DNA of 7,100 nt from Oscillospiraceae bacterium (GTDB taxonomy: Bacteria; Bacillota; Clostridia; Oscillospirales; Ruminococcaceae). Below are positions 1 through 5,511 of this stretch, piece by piece (the stretch's first letter is position 1; every line of letters starts with the position of its first letter). Location: positions 1-7,100 of the forward strand of contig JAGBFZ010000197.1 in the NCBI GenBank assembly GCA_018110855.1. Direction: 5' to 3'. Position numbers and translations under genes: made by a program. The notes beneath the pieces were generated by a model. That model ran no database searches. It was not told the DNA's origin and saw nothing but the letters and a program-made list of their open reading frames with translations.

Positions 1-621
1 ACAGACAAGGAAATGAAAGTTGAACGCTGCAGAGAGGAAAACAAGGCTGCTGTAAAGGGTCAGACAGTTTTCACAGGCTCGTCACTTATGGAGATGTTCC
101 CCATAAATAAGCTGCTTGAAGAACACGGCGACGATACAATAATTTACAATCGTGGGGTAGGCGGATTTGTTTCCGACGAGCTTCTTGCGGTAATAGATGT
201 ATGCACCATAGACTTACAGCCGTCAAAGGTGTTTATCAATATCGGCACTAACGATCTGAGCTGGTCGAGTATCCCCATAAGTCAGCTTATGGACAATTAT
301 GATAAGATAATAACGGCAATAGAAAACGCTGTTCCAAACGTAAAAATATATCTTATGGCGTATTATCCGGTAAATTATGAGGCAGCCTCCGAAGAGATGA
401 AGGAGTGCCTGAAAATACGCACCAACGAGAAGATAAATTCCGCCAATGCCGAAGTAAAAAAGCTAGCTGAAAAGCACGGTCAGCGTTACATTGACATAAA
501 CCGCAGGCTCAAGGACGAACAAGGCAGACTCAGAGCGGAATACACCATTGAGGGTATGCACATCAACGAAAACGGCTATCGTGCGATCTATGATGATGTT
601 ATGGAATATGTGAGGGAATAG
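1..621 (+). CDS. SGNH/GDSL-family hydrolase (esterase/lipase-like), 5' end outside the window
   Basis: This is a probable cytoplasmic ester hydrolase of the SGNH superfamily; the substrate cannot be read from the sequence. Numbering residues from the ATG at 13, the family blocks appear in order. Block I is TGSSLMEMF (G22-S23-S24-L25), with S24 as the expected nucleophile. Block II is NRGVGG around 46-51, with oxyanion glycine G48. Block III is IGTND (77-81), with N80 in the oxyanion hole. Block V is IEGMHINENGY around 179-189, with catalytic H183. The acid three residues before the histidine is Glu180, where the classical motif has Asp. The frame is open to base 1 and no well-spaced ribosome binding site precedes ATG 13 (AAGG lies only two bases away), so the true start is probably upstream of the window. 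No signal peptide is visible. It ends 21 bp from the convergent CotH gene with no clear terminator between them. Family assignment is confident; function is not. Confidence 0.88.
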   Translation, partial: TDKEMKVERCREENKAAVKGQTVFTGSSLMEMFPINKLLEEHGDDTIIYNRGVGGFVSDELLAVIDVCTIDLQPSKVFINIGTNDLSWSSIPISQLMDNYDKIITAIENAVPNVKIYLMAYYPVNYEAASEEMKECLKIRTNEKINSANAEVKKLAEKHGQRYIDINRRLKDEQGRLRAEYTIEGMHINENGYRAIYDDVMEYVRE

Positions 622-642
622 CAGTATGAAAAAAGGCTGTTA

Positions 643-2760
643 TCAGTTTTCTGCGTTCTGATTTTCAAATACTGCCTGAAGGGTAAGATCTCCCGTAACG
701 ATGATCTCGGCAGAGGGTGAGGTCGGGTCGGATATTTCACAGCCTTTGCATATCCATTCCTTAAAGACTTCGCCCTCGTTGGGTATAGCCGTAACAGTGA
801 TCGGATAATCGGTGAAATATTTTCCCTTGACGGCTTCATCAAGATCAAGGACAGTGTTATTGATCATAACCGTTCCCTTTGTGCTGTCTGAACAGGAAAT
901 TTCAGCGTTAAAACAGTCACCCAGCCCAAAGGCTTTTTTCATAACATCGGGCATTGAGGAATATCTTCCGTCAACAAACACGGCAAGATTGCTGATCTGC
1001 TGTTCGTAATATTTATCGGTAGGCTGATATGTTATCCATTCGGGACCGAATCGCTTAAAGGTTGCAGGAACAAGGCTGCCGTACACCTTGTCAAGCTCAA
1101 CAATTCGTTCAATGACATCTTCAGCCTCAAAATCAAAATTTCTCATGTCGCACATGGTGAGAACGAGTTCTTTTTTGAAGCTCTCATTTGCATAAAGGGC
1201 TCGGAACATATCCGCAGGGCTGCGTTTTGCCTCTGTATCTCCGTTCTCTTCAGGCAGATTATCAGGGTCGTCTTTATCTATATTCAGGTATTCTGAAATA
1301 TTATCCCTGTCATAATTTGAGCCACCGTTATAAATTCCTGCGGAAAAATCCGTGTCGTATACCATCATGCGCCATTTACCGTCTGCGGCAGGAATGTTGT
1401 CATCGGGAGTTCTGACACGCCACATACGCCAGTTGTTGTCCTTTAAGAAGCTATCCTCATTATAGATATAAAGATTGAATGCCGCATGATCTATGTAGCT
1501 GCCAATATCAAGCATTTGGCAGGCTTTTTCATAATTGGCGGGATCGGACATATCGTTTCCTACAATAAAATCAAACATTTCGTTGTAGTATGAAATGTCG
1601 CTTTCTTCGCCCTCTTCTATTTCACCGCATTTTATCATGATCACATTGTTATTGTCAATGCCGTAGTTGTTTTCAATGTAATTGTCGCTGTAGTCCTCCG
1701 TAAGAGAGTACATTCCCCAGTATTCGCCGTTTATGAAGGCAACACAGGGAGTGAACTGCTGCGTCTCAAACCGTCTGCCCGTTACTCGTTCCTGAAACAA
1801 AGGGTCACGGATCTTTGCAAAATCGCAGTCATTGCCGCCGTTTCTGAGCAGGAAGGATTTGTATTTTTCAACCTTGCCTTCTCCGTCCGAACGGAGATTA
1901 TCGGGGATAAGCTCGTATTTTACCGATTTGATGCCGTATTCCTCCCGTGCTGTAAAACGCAGACTCTTCTGCGGAGCATTTCTTGAGGCCGCTCCCATTA
2001 TCCTTACGCCCAGATCCTGCTCAAATCCGACGCTGCCATCTGCTGTTATAAATTCAAATGAAACAGGGCGCTCCCATTCCTTGCCTTTGTTTGTAAAATT
2101 CGCCTTTGACTGCCAGCTCTCAAGCTTCTTGTTATTCTCGTCCTCGGCTATCCATTTGTCATAAGTCTCACCCATGACATAGATACCCGTTTTATAGTCA
2201 AAAAGATTTTCATTATCTGTCATAACAGAAATCACAGGCACATTGCCGTATTCCTTTTCACGATCTATCCCTACAAAGAAGGTGCCGTCCAAAATATCGC
2301 TTGTCCTGCCGTCTTCGTACACTGCAGCTGCCCGAATAACATTCGCCTTTGTTACCTTTTCACGGGGAGTGTACCGTTCCCCGACGCTTATTCCCGTCTG
2401 CGCACTCAATAGGTTTGGTTCATTGGTCCTGTTTTTGAGAGCTATCGGCGCACTGTATAACGTGCTTGCTTTGTTGGGAATACTTCCGTCGGTGGTATAG
2501 TATATTTTTGCATCAGGGTCTGAACAAGTAATTTCAAGCTCGAAATTATCCTTGTAAAATCCGCTTTCATGACTGAAAACAAGTTCATTTTCTTCGAGTG
2601 CTTCATTTGCTTCATTTTCAATATAGTCCGAAACGATATCTGAAGCAGCCGATGTCTGCACCTCAGGATCAGGCTGCGGATTTTTTTCATTACAGCCGGA
2701 GAGTATCCCCGCAGCTATAAACGCGGATAAAACCGCAGCATACTTTTTGATTATTTTCAT
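643..2760 (-). CDS. CotH-kinase family lipoprotein with N-terminal chitobiase-type and C-terminal bacterial-repeat domains
   Basis: This 705-residue protein is predicted to be a surface-anchored, atypical protein kinase-like enzyme. A lipoprotein signal peptide has basic KIIKK, a hydrophobic core and lipobox L20-S-G-C23, followed by an acidic linker. Residues about 64-163 resemble the chitobiase C-terminal/Fn3-like domain (YYTTDGSIP, 87-95). Residues about 240-545 match the CotH kinase fold: KSFLLRNGGND (301-311), EYWGMYSLTEDYSDNYI (346-362), a DNNWRMW segment (441-447) and the metal-binding motif D469-T-D471. Residues about 617-700 look like a divergent InlB/bacterial-repeat beta domain (GTVMINN, ITVTAIPNEGEVFKEW). 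Bacillus CotH phosphorylates spore-coat proteins; CotH-like proteins with a lipobox and carbohydrate-type beta domains suggest an extracytoplasmic, envelope-linked role here, which is inference. The start has a good Shine-Dalgarno (AAAGGCGG, about 7 nt upstream). The gene is divergent from the VTC/DUF4956 operon, with which CotH genes often cluster as I recall. Its own promoter is at 2925-2953. Confidence 0.9.
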   Translation of the reverse strand: MKIIKKYAAVLSAFIAAGILSGCNEKNPQPDPEVQTSAASDIVSDYIENEANEALEENELVFSHESGFYKDNFELEITCSDPDAKIYYTTDGSIPNKASTLYSAPIALKNRTNEPNLLSAQTGISVGERYTPREKVTKANVIRAAAVYEDGRTSDILDGTFFVGIDREKEYGNVPVISVMTDNENLFDYKTGIYVMGETYDKWIAEDENNKKLESWQSKANFTNKGKEWERPVSFEFITADGSVGFEQDLGVRIMGAASRNAPQKSLRFTAREEYGIKSVKYELIPDNLRSDGEGKVEKYKSFLLRNGGNDCDFAKIRDPLFQERVTGRRFETQQFTPCVAFINGEYWGMYSLTEDYSDNYIENNYGIDNNNVIMIKCGEIEEGEESDISYYNEMFDFIVGNDMSDPANYEKACQMLDIGSYIDHAAFNLYIYNEDSFLKDNNWRMWRVRTPDDNIPAADGKWRMMVYDTDFSAGIYNGGSNYDRDNISEYLNIDKDDPDNLPEENGDTEAKRSPADMFRALYANESFKKELVLTMCDMRNFDFEAEDVIERIVELDKVYGSLVPATFKRFGPEWITYQPTDKYYEQQISNLAVFVDGRYSSMPDVMKKAFGLGDCFNAEISCSDSTKGTVMINNTVLDLDEAVKGKYFTDYPITVTAIPNEGEVFKEWICKGCEISDPTSPSAEIIVTGDLTLQAVFENQNAEN

Positions 2761-2816
2761 GCTTTACCGCCTTTCGAAAAATCATTTGCATCTTATCGGA
2801 AATATCATGCGCAATA

Positions 2817-2848
2817 TGTACTGTAACACTCGTTTTCTTTACAGTGCA
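2817..2848 (-). other. Hairpin in the cotH mRNA leader
   Basis: Bases 2817-2826 and 2839-2848 form a ten-pair stem (core ACTGTAA/TTACAGT, one G-T pair) around a 12-nt loop. It lies inside the roughly 155-nt untranslated leader of cotH. A second, weaker six-pair inverted repeat (TTCTGT 2854-2859 / ACAGAA 2868-2873) lies just upstream in the transcript. No T-tract follows, so this is not a standard terminator. No known riboswitch is recognised. Confidence 0.4.
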
Positions 2849-2924
2849 GCTCCTTCTGTAACAATCCACAGAAAAAGACTGACAAGAAGGCGAGACAGAG
2901 AATATTAGGAGAACGTTTTTTATA

Positions 2925-2953
2925 ATTATACATCAATATATTTGTTTTGTCCA
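2925..2953 (-). promoter_or_regulatory. Predicted sigma-A promoter of cotH
   Basis: On the minus strand, TGGACA (2953-2948) and a perfect TATAAT (2930-2925) are separated by exactly 17 bp. Transcription would start near 2918, giving a leader of about 155 nt before the cotH ATG. The -35 box lies inside a 13-bp perfect inverted repeat (2936-2970). Confidence 0.7.
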
Positions 2954-2970
2954 GAAAAAAACAAATATAT
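2936..2970. repeat. 13-bp perfect inverted repeat over the cotH -35 (operator candidate)
   Basis: ATATATTTGTTTT (2936-2948) is repeated in inverted orientation as AAAACAAATATAT (2958-2970) with a 9-bp spacer. It spans the spacer and -35 element of the cotH promoter and lies upstream of the divergent VTC promoter. A symmetric site in this position is typical of a repressor operator; that role is inferred. AT-rich composition makes chance pairing more likely than for a mixed sequence. Confidence 0.45.
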
Positions 2971-2981
2971 ATGAAAAATAC

Positions 2982-3012
2982 TGACAGTTTGCAAAAATAT
3001 TCTTGACAGTTT
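2982..3012 (+). repeat. Direct repeat TGACAGTTT x2, 22 bp apart, at the VTC promoter
   Basis: TGACAGTTT occurs at 2982-2990 and again at 3004-3012. The start-to-start distance of 22 bp is about two helical turns, and the second copy overlaps the -35 box of the VTC promoter. Direct repeats in helical phase at a -35 are a common layout for OmpR/PhoB-type response-regulator sites. The regulator is not identifiable from the window. Confidence 0.4.
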
Positions 3013-3031
3013 CTCATGAATACGATATGAT
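3003..3031 (+). promoter_or_regulatory. Predicted sigma-A promoter of the VTC-DUF4956 operon
   Basis: A perfect TTGACA (3003-3008) is followed after 17 bp by TATGAT (3026-3031), one base from consensus. Transcription would begin near 3038, leaving a leader of about 115-120 nt before the VTC gene. The leader contains a small hairpin (TATGGC 3050-3055 / GCCATA 3070-3075). The -35 boxes of the two divergent promoters are about 50 bp apart. Confidence 0.75.
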
Positions 3032-3141
3032 GTAATTATGTTACTTTAATATGGCTTGAATAAATTTTTGCCATACAAAAATAATGCGAAAATTGGTCTC
3101 CCTTTTTTGTCTGCGAAATCAAAGAACTCATTTTTGCAAAC

Positions 3142-3150
3142 AGGTGGTGA
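3142..3150 (+). promoter_or_regulatory. Near-perfect Shine-Dalgarno without a standard start codon downstream
   Basis: AGGTGGTGA differs from the ideal AGGAGGTGA at one base. The last three bases are an in-frame TGA for the VTC frame, so translation must start after 3150. The codons that follow are ATA (3151), CAT, ACG (3157), GAT, TAT. The normal spacing from such a site falls on ACG 3157. The first ATG is 48 bases further on, at 3199, and has no ribosome binding site of its own. Confidence 0.65.
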
Positions 3151-3156
3151 ATACAT

Positions 3157-3873
3157 ACGGATTATCAGTCAACATTCAGACGAAAAGAACTTAAATATAT
3201 GCTCACAAGGCAGCAGTATGACAGGCTGAGGGAGCTTATTTATCCATATATGACCGAGGACAAATACGGTCTGCATACCATATGCAGCATTTATTTCGAC
3301 ACAGACGATGACCGTATAATACGGAACTCTCTTGAAAAGCCGCTTTATAAGGAAAAACTTCGGCTAAGAAGCTACGGCGTGCCGGAAAGCGATGATTCCG
3401 AGGTGTTTATGGAGCTGAAAAAGAAATACAAAGGAATTGTCTACAAAAGAAGAGCTGCCATTGCTCTTTCCGAAGCGGAAAGCTACATCCGGAGCGGAAA
3501 AATCCCCACAGACAGCCAGATCTTCAGGGAGATAGAATATTTTCGCAGCTATTACAGCGCTTACCCCAAGGTATTGATCGCCTATGACAGAATCGCAATG
3601 TGCGGTCTTGAGGATAACAGTCTGCGTATGACCTTCGATTTCAACATACGCTGCCGCCGTGACGAGCTTAGTCTGAGAGCAGGAGATCATGGCATAAGAA
3701 TTATCCCGGACGGCAGCGCTCTGCTGGAGATCAAAATATCCTGCGCTATACCGCTGTGGTTGTCCTCAGCACTTTCTCAGCTGAAGCTCTATCCCGTATC
3801 CTTTTCGAAATACGGGCAGTTTTATACAAAAGAATTAAAAGGAGAATTAAAATTATGTTCAACGGTATCTTGA
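3157..3873 (+). CDS. VTC-domain protein, polyphosphate polymerase-like (non-standard start inferred)
   Basis: The VTC domain is the tunnel-shaped catalytic domain that makes polyphosphate from ATP in yeast Vtc4; activity of small bacterial versions is not established from this sequence. With the first ATG (3199) as residue 1, expected active-site elements are present: KLRLRSYG (R55, R57), ELKKKYKGIVYKRR (72-85, several Lys/Arg), AYDR (R131), LLEIK (E177, K179) and SFSKY (K204). The frame continues 14 codons upstream as TDYQSTFRRKELKY. This matches the conserved first strand of the family, where the Lys before Tyr is the equivalent of a Vtc4 phosphate-binding lysine. An in-frame TGA at 3148 limits the start to ACG 3157 or ATA 3151; ACG is chosen for its spacing from the Shine-Dalgarno and gives 238 residues. 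The conservative alternative is ATG 3199 (224 residues, incomplete domain). No signal peptide or membrane segment is seen. The downstream DUF4956 gene overlaps its end by 19 bp, so the two are translated from one message. Confidence 0.85.
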   Translation, partial: TDYQSTFRRKELKYMLTRQQYDRLRELIYPYMTEDKYGLHTICSIYFDTDDDRIIRNSLEKPLYKEKLRLRSYGVPESDDSEVFMELKKKYKGIVYKRRAAIALSEAESYIRSGKIPTDSQIFREIEYFRSYYSAYPKVLIAYDRIAMCGLEDNSLRMTFDFNIRCRRDELSLRAGDHGIRIIPDGSALLEIKISCAIPLWLSSALSQLKLYPVSFSKYGQFYTKELKGELKLCSTVS

Positions 3874-4532
3874 CCTCGGAAGGCGGGCAGACCGCAGTTT
3901 CCGAGCTTCTGTTATGCACAGGCTCTTCGGCTGTGCTCGGTCTGATGATAGCGCTTTGCTATATGTTCAGAAGCAAATACAGCAAGAGCTTTGTATGCAC
4001 TCTGGTAATGCTTCCCGTTATTGTACAGGCGGTGATAATGCTTGTAAACGGGAACGTGGGAACGGGCGTTGCGGTAATGGGTGCGTTCAGTCTTGTACGA
4101 TTCCGTTCTGTGCCCGGGACCTCACGGGAGATCGGCGCACTGTTCCTTGCCATGACGGCAGGAATTGCAACAGGTATGGGACAGCTTGTTTTTGCTTTTG
4201 CCGTTACAGGCTTTGTCTGCCTGATCATGCTGGTGCTTACAGCGATGAAATTCGGCGGATCACGGGAGGATGTATCCGAGCTGAAAATCACAGTTCCCGA
4301 GGATATGGATTTTGAAAATGCCTTTGACGATATTTTGAGCAGCTACACCTTGTCATATCGTCTTATTTCCTCAAAAACAACTAATATGGGCAGTCTTTAT
4401 GAGCTGAAATATGAAATTAATCTTAAAGAGGACAGCAGCGTTAAAAGGATGATCGATGAGATCAGATGCAGGAATGGCAATCTTACCGTTGTCTGCGGAC
4501 AAAAGCAGCTTTCGCAGCAGGATCAATTATAA
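3855..4532 (+). CDS. DUF4956 family membrane protein
   Basis: This 225-residue integral membrane protein has unknown function. Hydrophobic segments lie at about 19-38, 46-65, 93-108 and 112-131. Between the second and third is the family's hallmark cytosolic motif GAFSLVRFRSVPGTSREIG (77-95), rich in conserved Arg, which suggests binding of an anionic ligand (inference). The C-terminal part from about 135 is soluble with alternating strands and helices (ELKITVPEDMDFENAFDDIL). I start it at ATG 3855, 10 bases after AGGAG (3840-3844), rather than at the in-frame ATG 3756. The upstream start would add 33 non-family residues and overlap the VTC gene by over 100 bp. The 19-bp overlap with the VTC gene implies translational coupling. 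DUF4956 and VTC-domain genes are regular partners in Clostridia, so it may anchor or feed the VTC enzyme at the membrane. No convincing terminator follows. Confidence 0.88.
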   Translation: MFNGILTSEGGQTAVSELLLCTGSSAVLGLMIALCYMFRSKYSKSFVCTLVMLPVIVQAVIMLVNGNVGTGVAVMGAFSLVRFRSVPGTSREIGALFLAMTAGIATGMGQLVFAFAVTGFVCLIMLVLTAMKFGGSREDVSELKITVPEDMDFENAFDDILSSYTLSYRLISSKTTNMGSLYELKYEINLKEDSSVKRMIDEIRCRNGNLTVVCGQKQLSQQDQL

Positions 4533-4938
4533 TTTGTATGCACGCAGATAAAGAAAAATTTTTTCCTCATATTGGCGATCGTATATGTGAGATATTGCAT
4601 TATAAAAACAGATGTTGTCAGAATGAGTTTTTAGAAAATTATTTTAGAAAATCAGAATGAAAAAAGAATATTGAAAAATGAAAAATAAACTCGAAAATTC
4701 ACATTGATGATCAGCATGATTTTTTTGATTTAATAATATTTAAAAAAGTTTTTGAATCCTATAAAAACGCTATACAAAACGCTTTTTTTGTCAGGGAACA
4801 TATTTTCGATTTGGCTTGCTCTGCATTTTTTTTGCCGGGATTTTATTTTGAAAAACGATTTTTAAAGTGAAAATATTCAAAAAAACTACAATTAAAATGG
4901 CATTTTTAGTATATAAGGTAAAACATTTCAAACATTGT
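4533..4938. other. AT-rich intergenic region without a recognisable gene
   Basis: This stretch of about 400 bp has many A- and T-tracts and no coding region that I believe. A short direct repeat AAAACGCT occurs at 4764-4771 and 4776-4783, followed by seven T's. A weak hairpin with a bulge (CTCATAT from about 4567 with ATATGTGAG) and a short ATCAGCATGAT fold followed by T's near 4710-4730 are the only terminator-like elements, and neither is convincing. Phased A-tracts upstream of the promoter at 4939 could act as an UP-element or give curved DNA. Confidence 0.5.
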
Positions 4939-4967
4939 TTGACAAATGGAAATTATAGTGTTATACT
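4939..4967 (+). promoter_or_regulatory. Strong predicted sigma-A promoter of the DUF6465-type gene
   Basis: A perfect TTGACA (4939-4944), a 17-bp spacer and TATACT (4962-4967) are present, with an extended -10 TG at 4959-4960. AT-rich sequence lies immediately upstream. The start would be near 4974, giving a leader of about 27 nt. These features predict high constitutive expression. Confidence 0.8.
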
Positions 4968-5000
4968 ATGTATAAATAAATTATATGGAGGTTGACCGTT

Positions 5001-5444
5001 ATGGCAAAAGATAAAAAAGTTCAGTCCAAGTCCACAGCTCCCGCAGAGGCTGCTAAGACTGCCGAAACAGTTAAGGCTGCTCCCGCAGCAAAGACTGCTG
5101 AGGTAAAGCCTGCCGCAGAGGTTAAGCCCGTTTCCGAGACAAAGGCTCCCGCTGCTGTTAAAGCTGAGAAGCCCGCTGCTAAGAAGGTTGAAAAGCCTGC
5201 TGCTAAGAAGGCAGAAAAGCCTGCTGCTAAGAAGCCTGCTGAGGTAAAGAAGGATGTATTTGTTATTCAGGGAAGCGGCGAGCATACTTCTGCTGAGATA
5301 ATCGAGCTTTGCAAGGCTGCTTACAAGGATGGCTCCCGCAAGCACGTTAAGAGCATTGACGTTTACGTTAAGGCTGAGAACGGCGAAATGAGAGCATATT
5401 ATGTTATCAACGGCAACGCTGAAGGCAAATATATTGTTTTGTAA
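5001..5444 (+). CDS. Lys/Ala/Pro-rich protein with DUF6465-type C-terminal domain
   Basis: This 147-residue protein has two parts. Residues 1 to about 84 are low-complexity Lys/Ala/Pro/Glu/Val, including three tandem copies of an eight-residue unit ending KPAAKK (residues 55-78), very like the tails of histone H1 and bacterial Hc1/AlgP-type proteins. Residues about 85-147 (DVFVIQGSGEHTSAEIIELC ... INGNAEGKYIVL) form a compact alpha/beta domain that I recognise as the DUF6465 family. The function is unknown. The basic tail suggests nucleic-acid binding or another polyanion, which is inference. There is no signal peptide or membrane segment. ATG 5001 is chosen because GGAGG (4987-4991) lies 9 bases upstream; the in-frame TTG at 4992 directly abuts that site and is unlikely. 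It is a single-gene transcript with its own strong promoter and terminator. Confidence 0.87.
   Translation: MAKDKKVQSKSTAPAEAAKTAETVKAAPAAKTAEVKPAAEVKPVSETKAPAAVKAEKPAAKKVEKPAAKKAEKPAAKKPAEVKKDVFVIQGSGEHTSAEIIELCKAAYKDGSRKHVKSIDVYVKAENGEMRAYYVINGNAEGKYIVL
5163..5234 (+). repeat. Three tandem 24-bp coding repeats (EKPAAKK units)
   Basis: Units at 5163-5186, 5187-5210 and 5211-5234 each encode xEKPAAKK. Units two and three differ at only two of 24 bases, so the array could change copy number by slippage. A partial unit (CCTGCTGAGGTAAAGAAG) follows. Confidence 0.8.
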
Positions 5445-5461
5445 TTTTTGTTTTCAATAAC

Positions 5462-5496
5462 AAAAAAAGCACCGGGAAATTTTCTCGGTGCTTTTT
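5462..5496. terminator. Bidirectional intrinsic terminator between the DUF6465-type gene and ribU
   Basis: AGCACCGGG (5468-5476) pairs with CTCGGTGCT (5484-5492), nine pairs with one G-T, around the loop AAATTTT. On the plus strand it is followed by five T's (5492-5496). On the minus strand it is followed by seven T's (A-run 5462-5468). It lies between convergent stop codons (5444 and 5512), so it serves both genes. Confidence 0.92.
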
Positions 5497-5511
5497 GCAT
5501 TACACTTAAAA

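Noticed and set aside
2805..3017. Minus-strand 70-codon reading frame in the divergent intergenic region
   Set aside because: It spans the cotH promoter and leader, has no ribosome binding site, and its composition reflects AT-rich DNA.
3364..3690. Minus-strand reading frame inside the VTC gene
   Set aside because: It is a shadow of the VTC coding sequence, which has clear family motifs on the plus strand.
3756..3854. Longer start for the DUF4956 protein at ATG 3756
   Set aside because: The extra 33 residues are the VTC gene read in another frame. ATG 3855 has its own AGGAG site and matches the usual family N-terminus.
4466..4660. Plus-strand 64-codon reading frame overlapping the end of the DUF4956 gene
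   Set aside because: It has no ribosome binding site, its start lies inside another gene, its composition matches AT-rich intergenic DNA, and it resembles no family.
4764..4790. Terminator from the AAAACGCT repeats followed by seven T's
   Set aside because: The repeats are direct, not inverted, so no stem can form.
4992..5000. TTG 4992 as start of the DUF6465-type protein
   Set aside because: It abuts the GGAGG site, leaving no spacing; ATG 5001 is spaced correctly.
5163..5252. CRISPR-like repeat array
   Set aside because: The repeats are contiguous, in frame and encode a Lys/Ala/Pro tail; there are no spacers.
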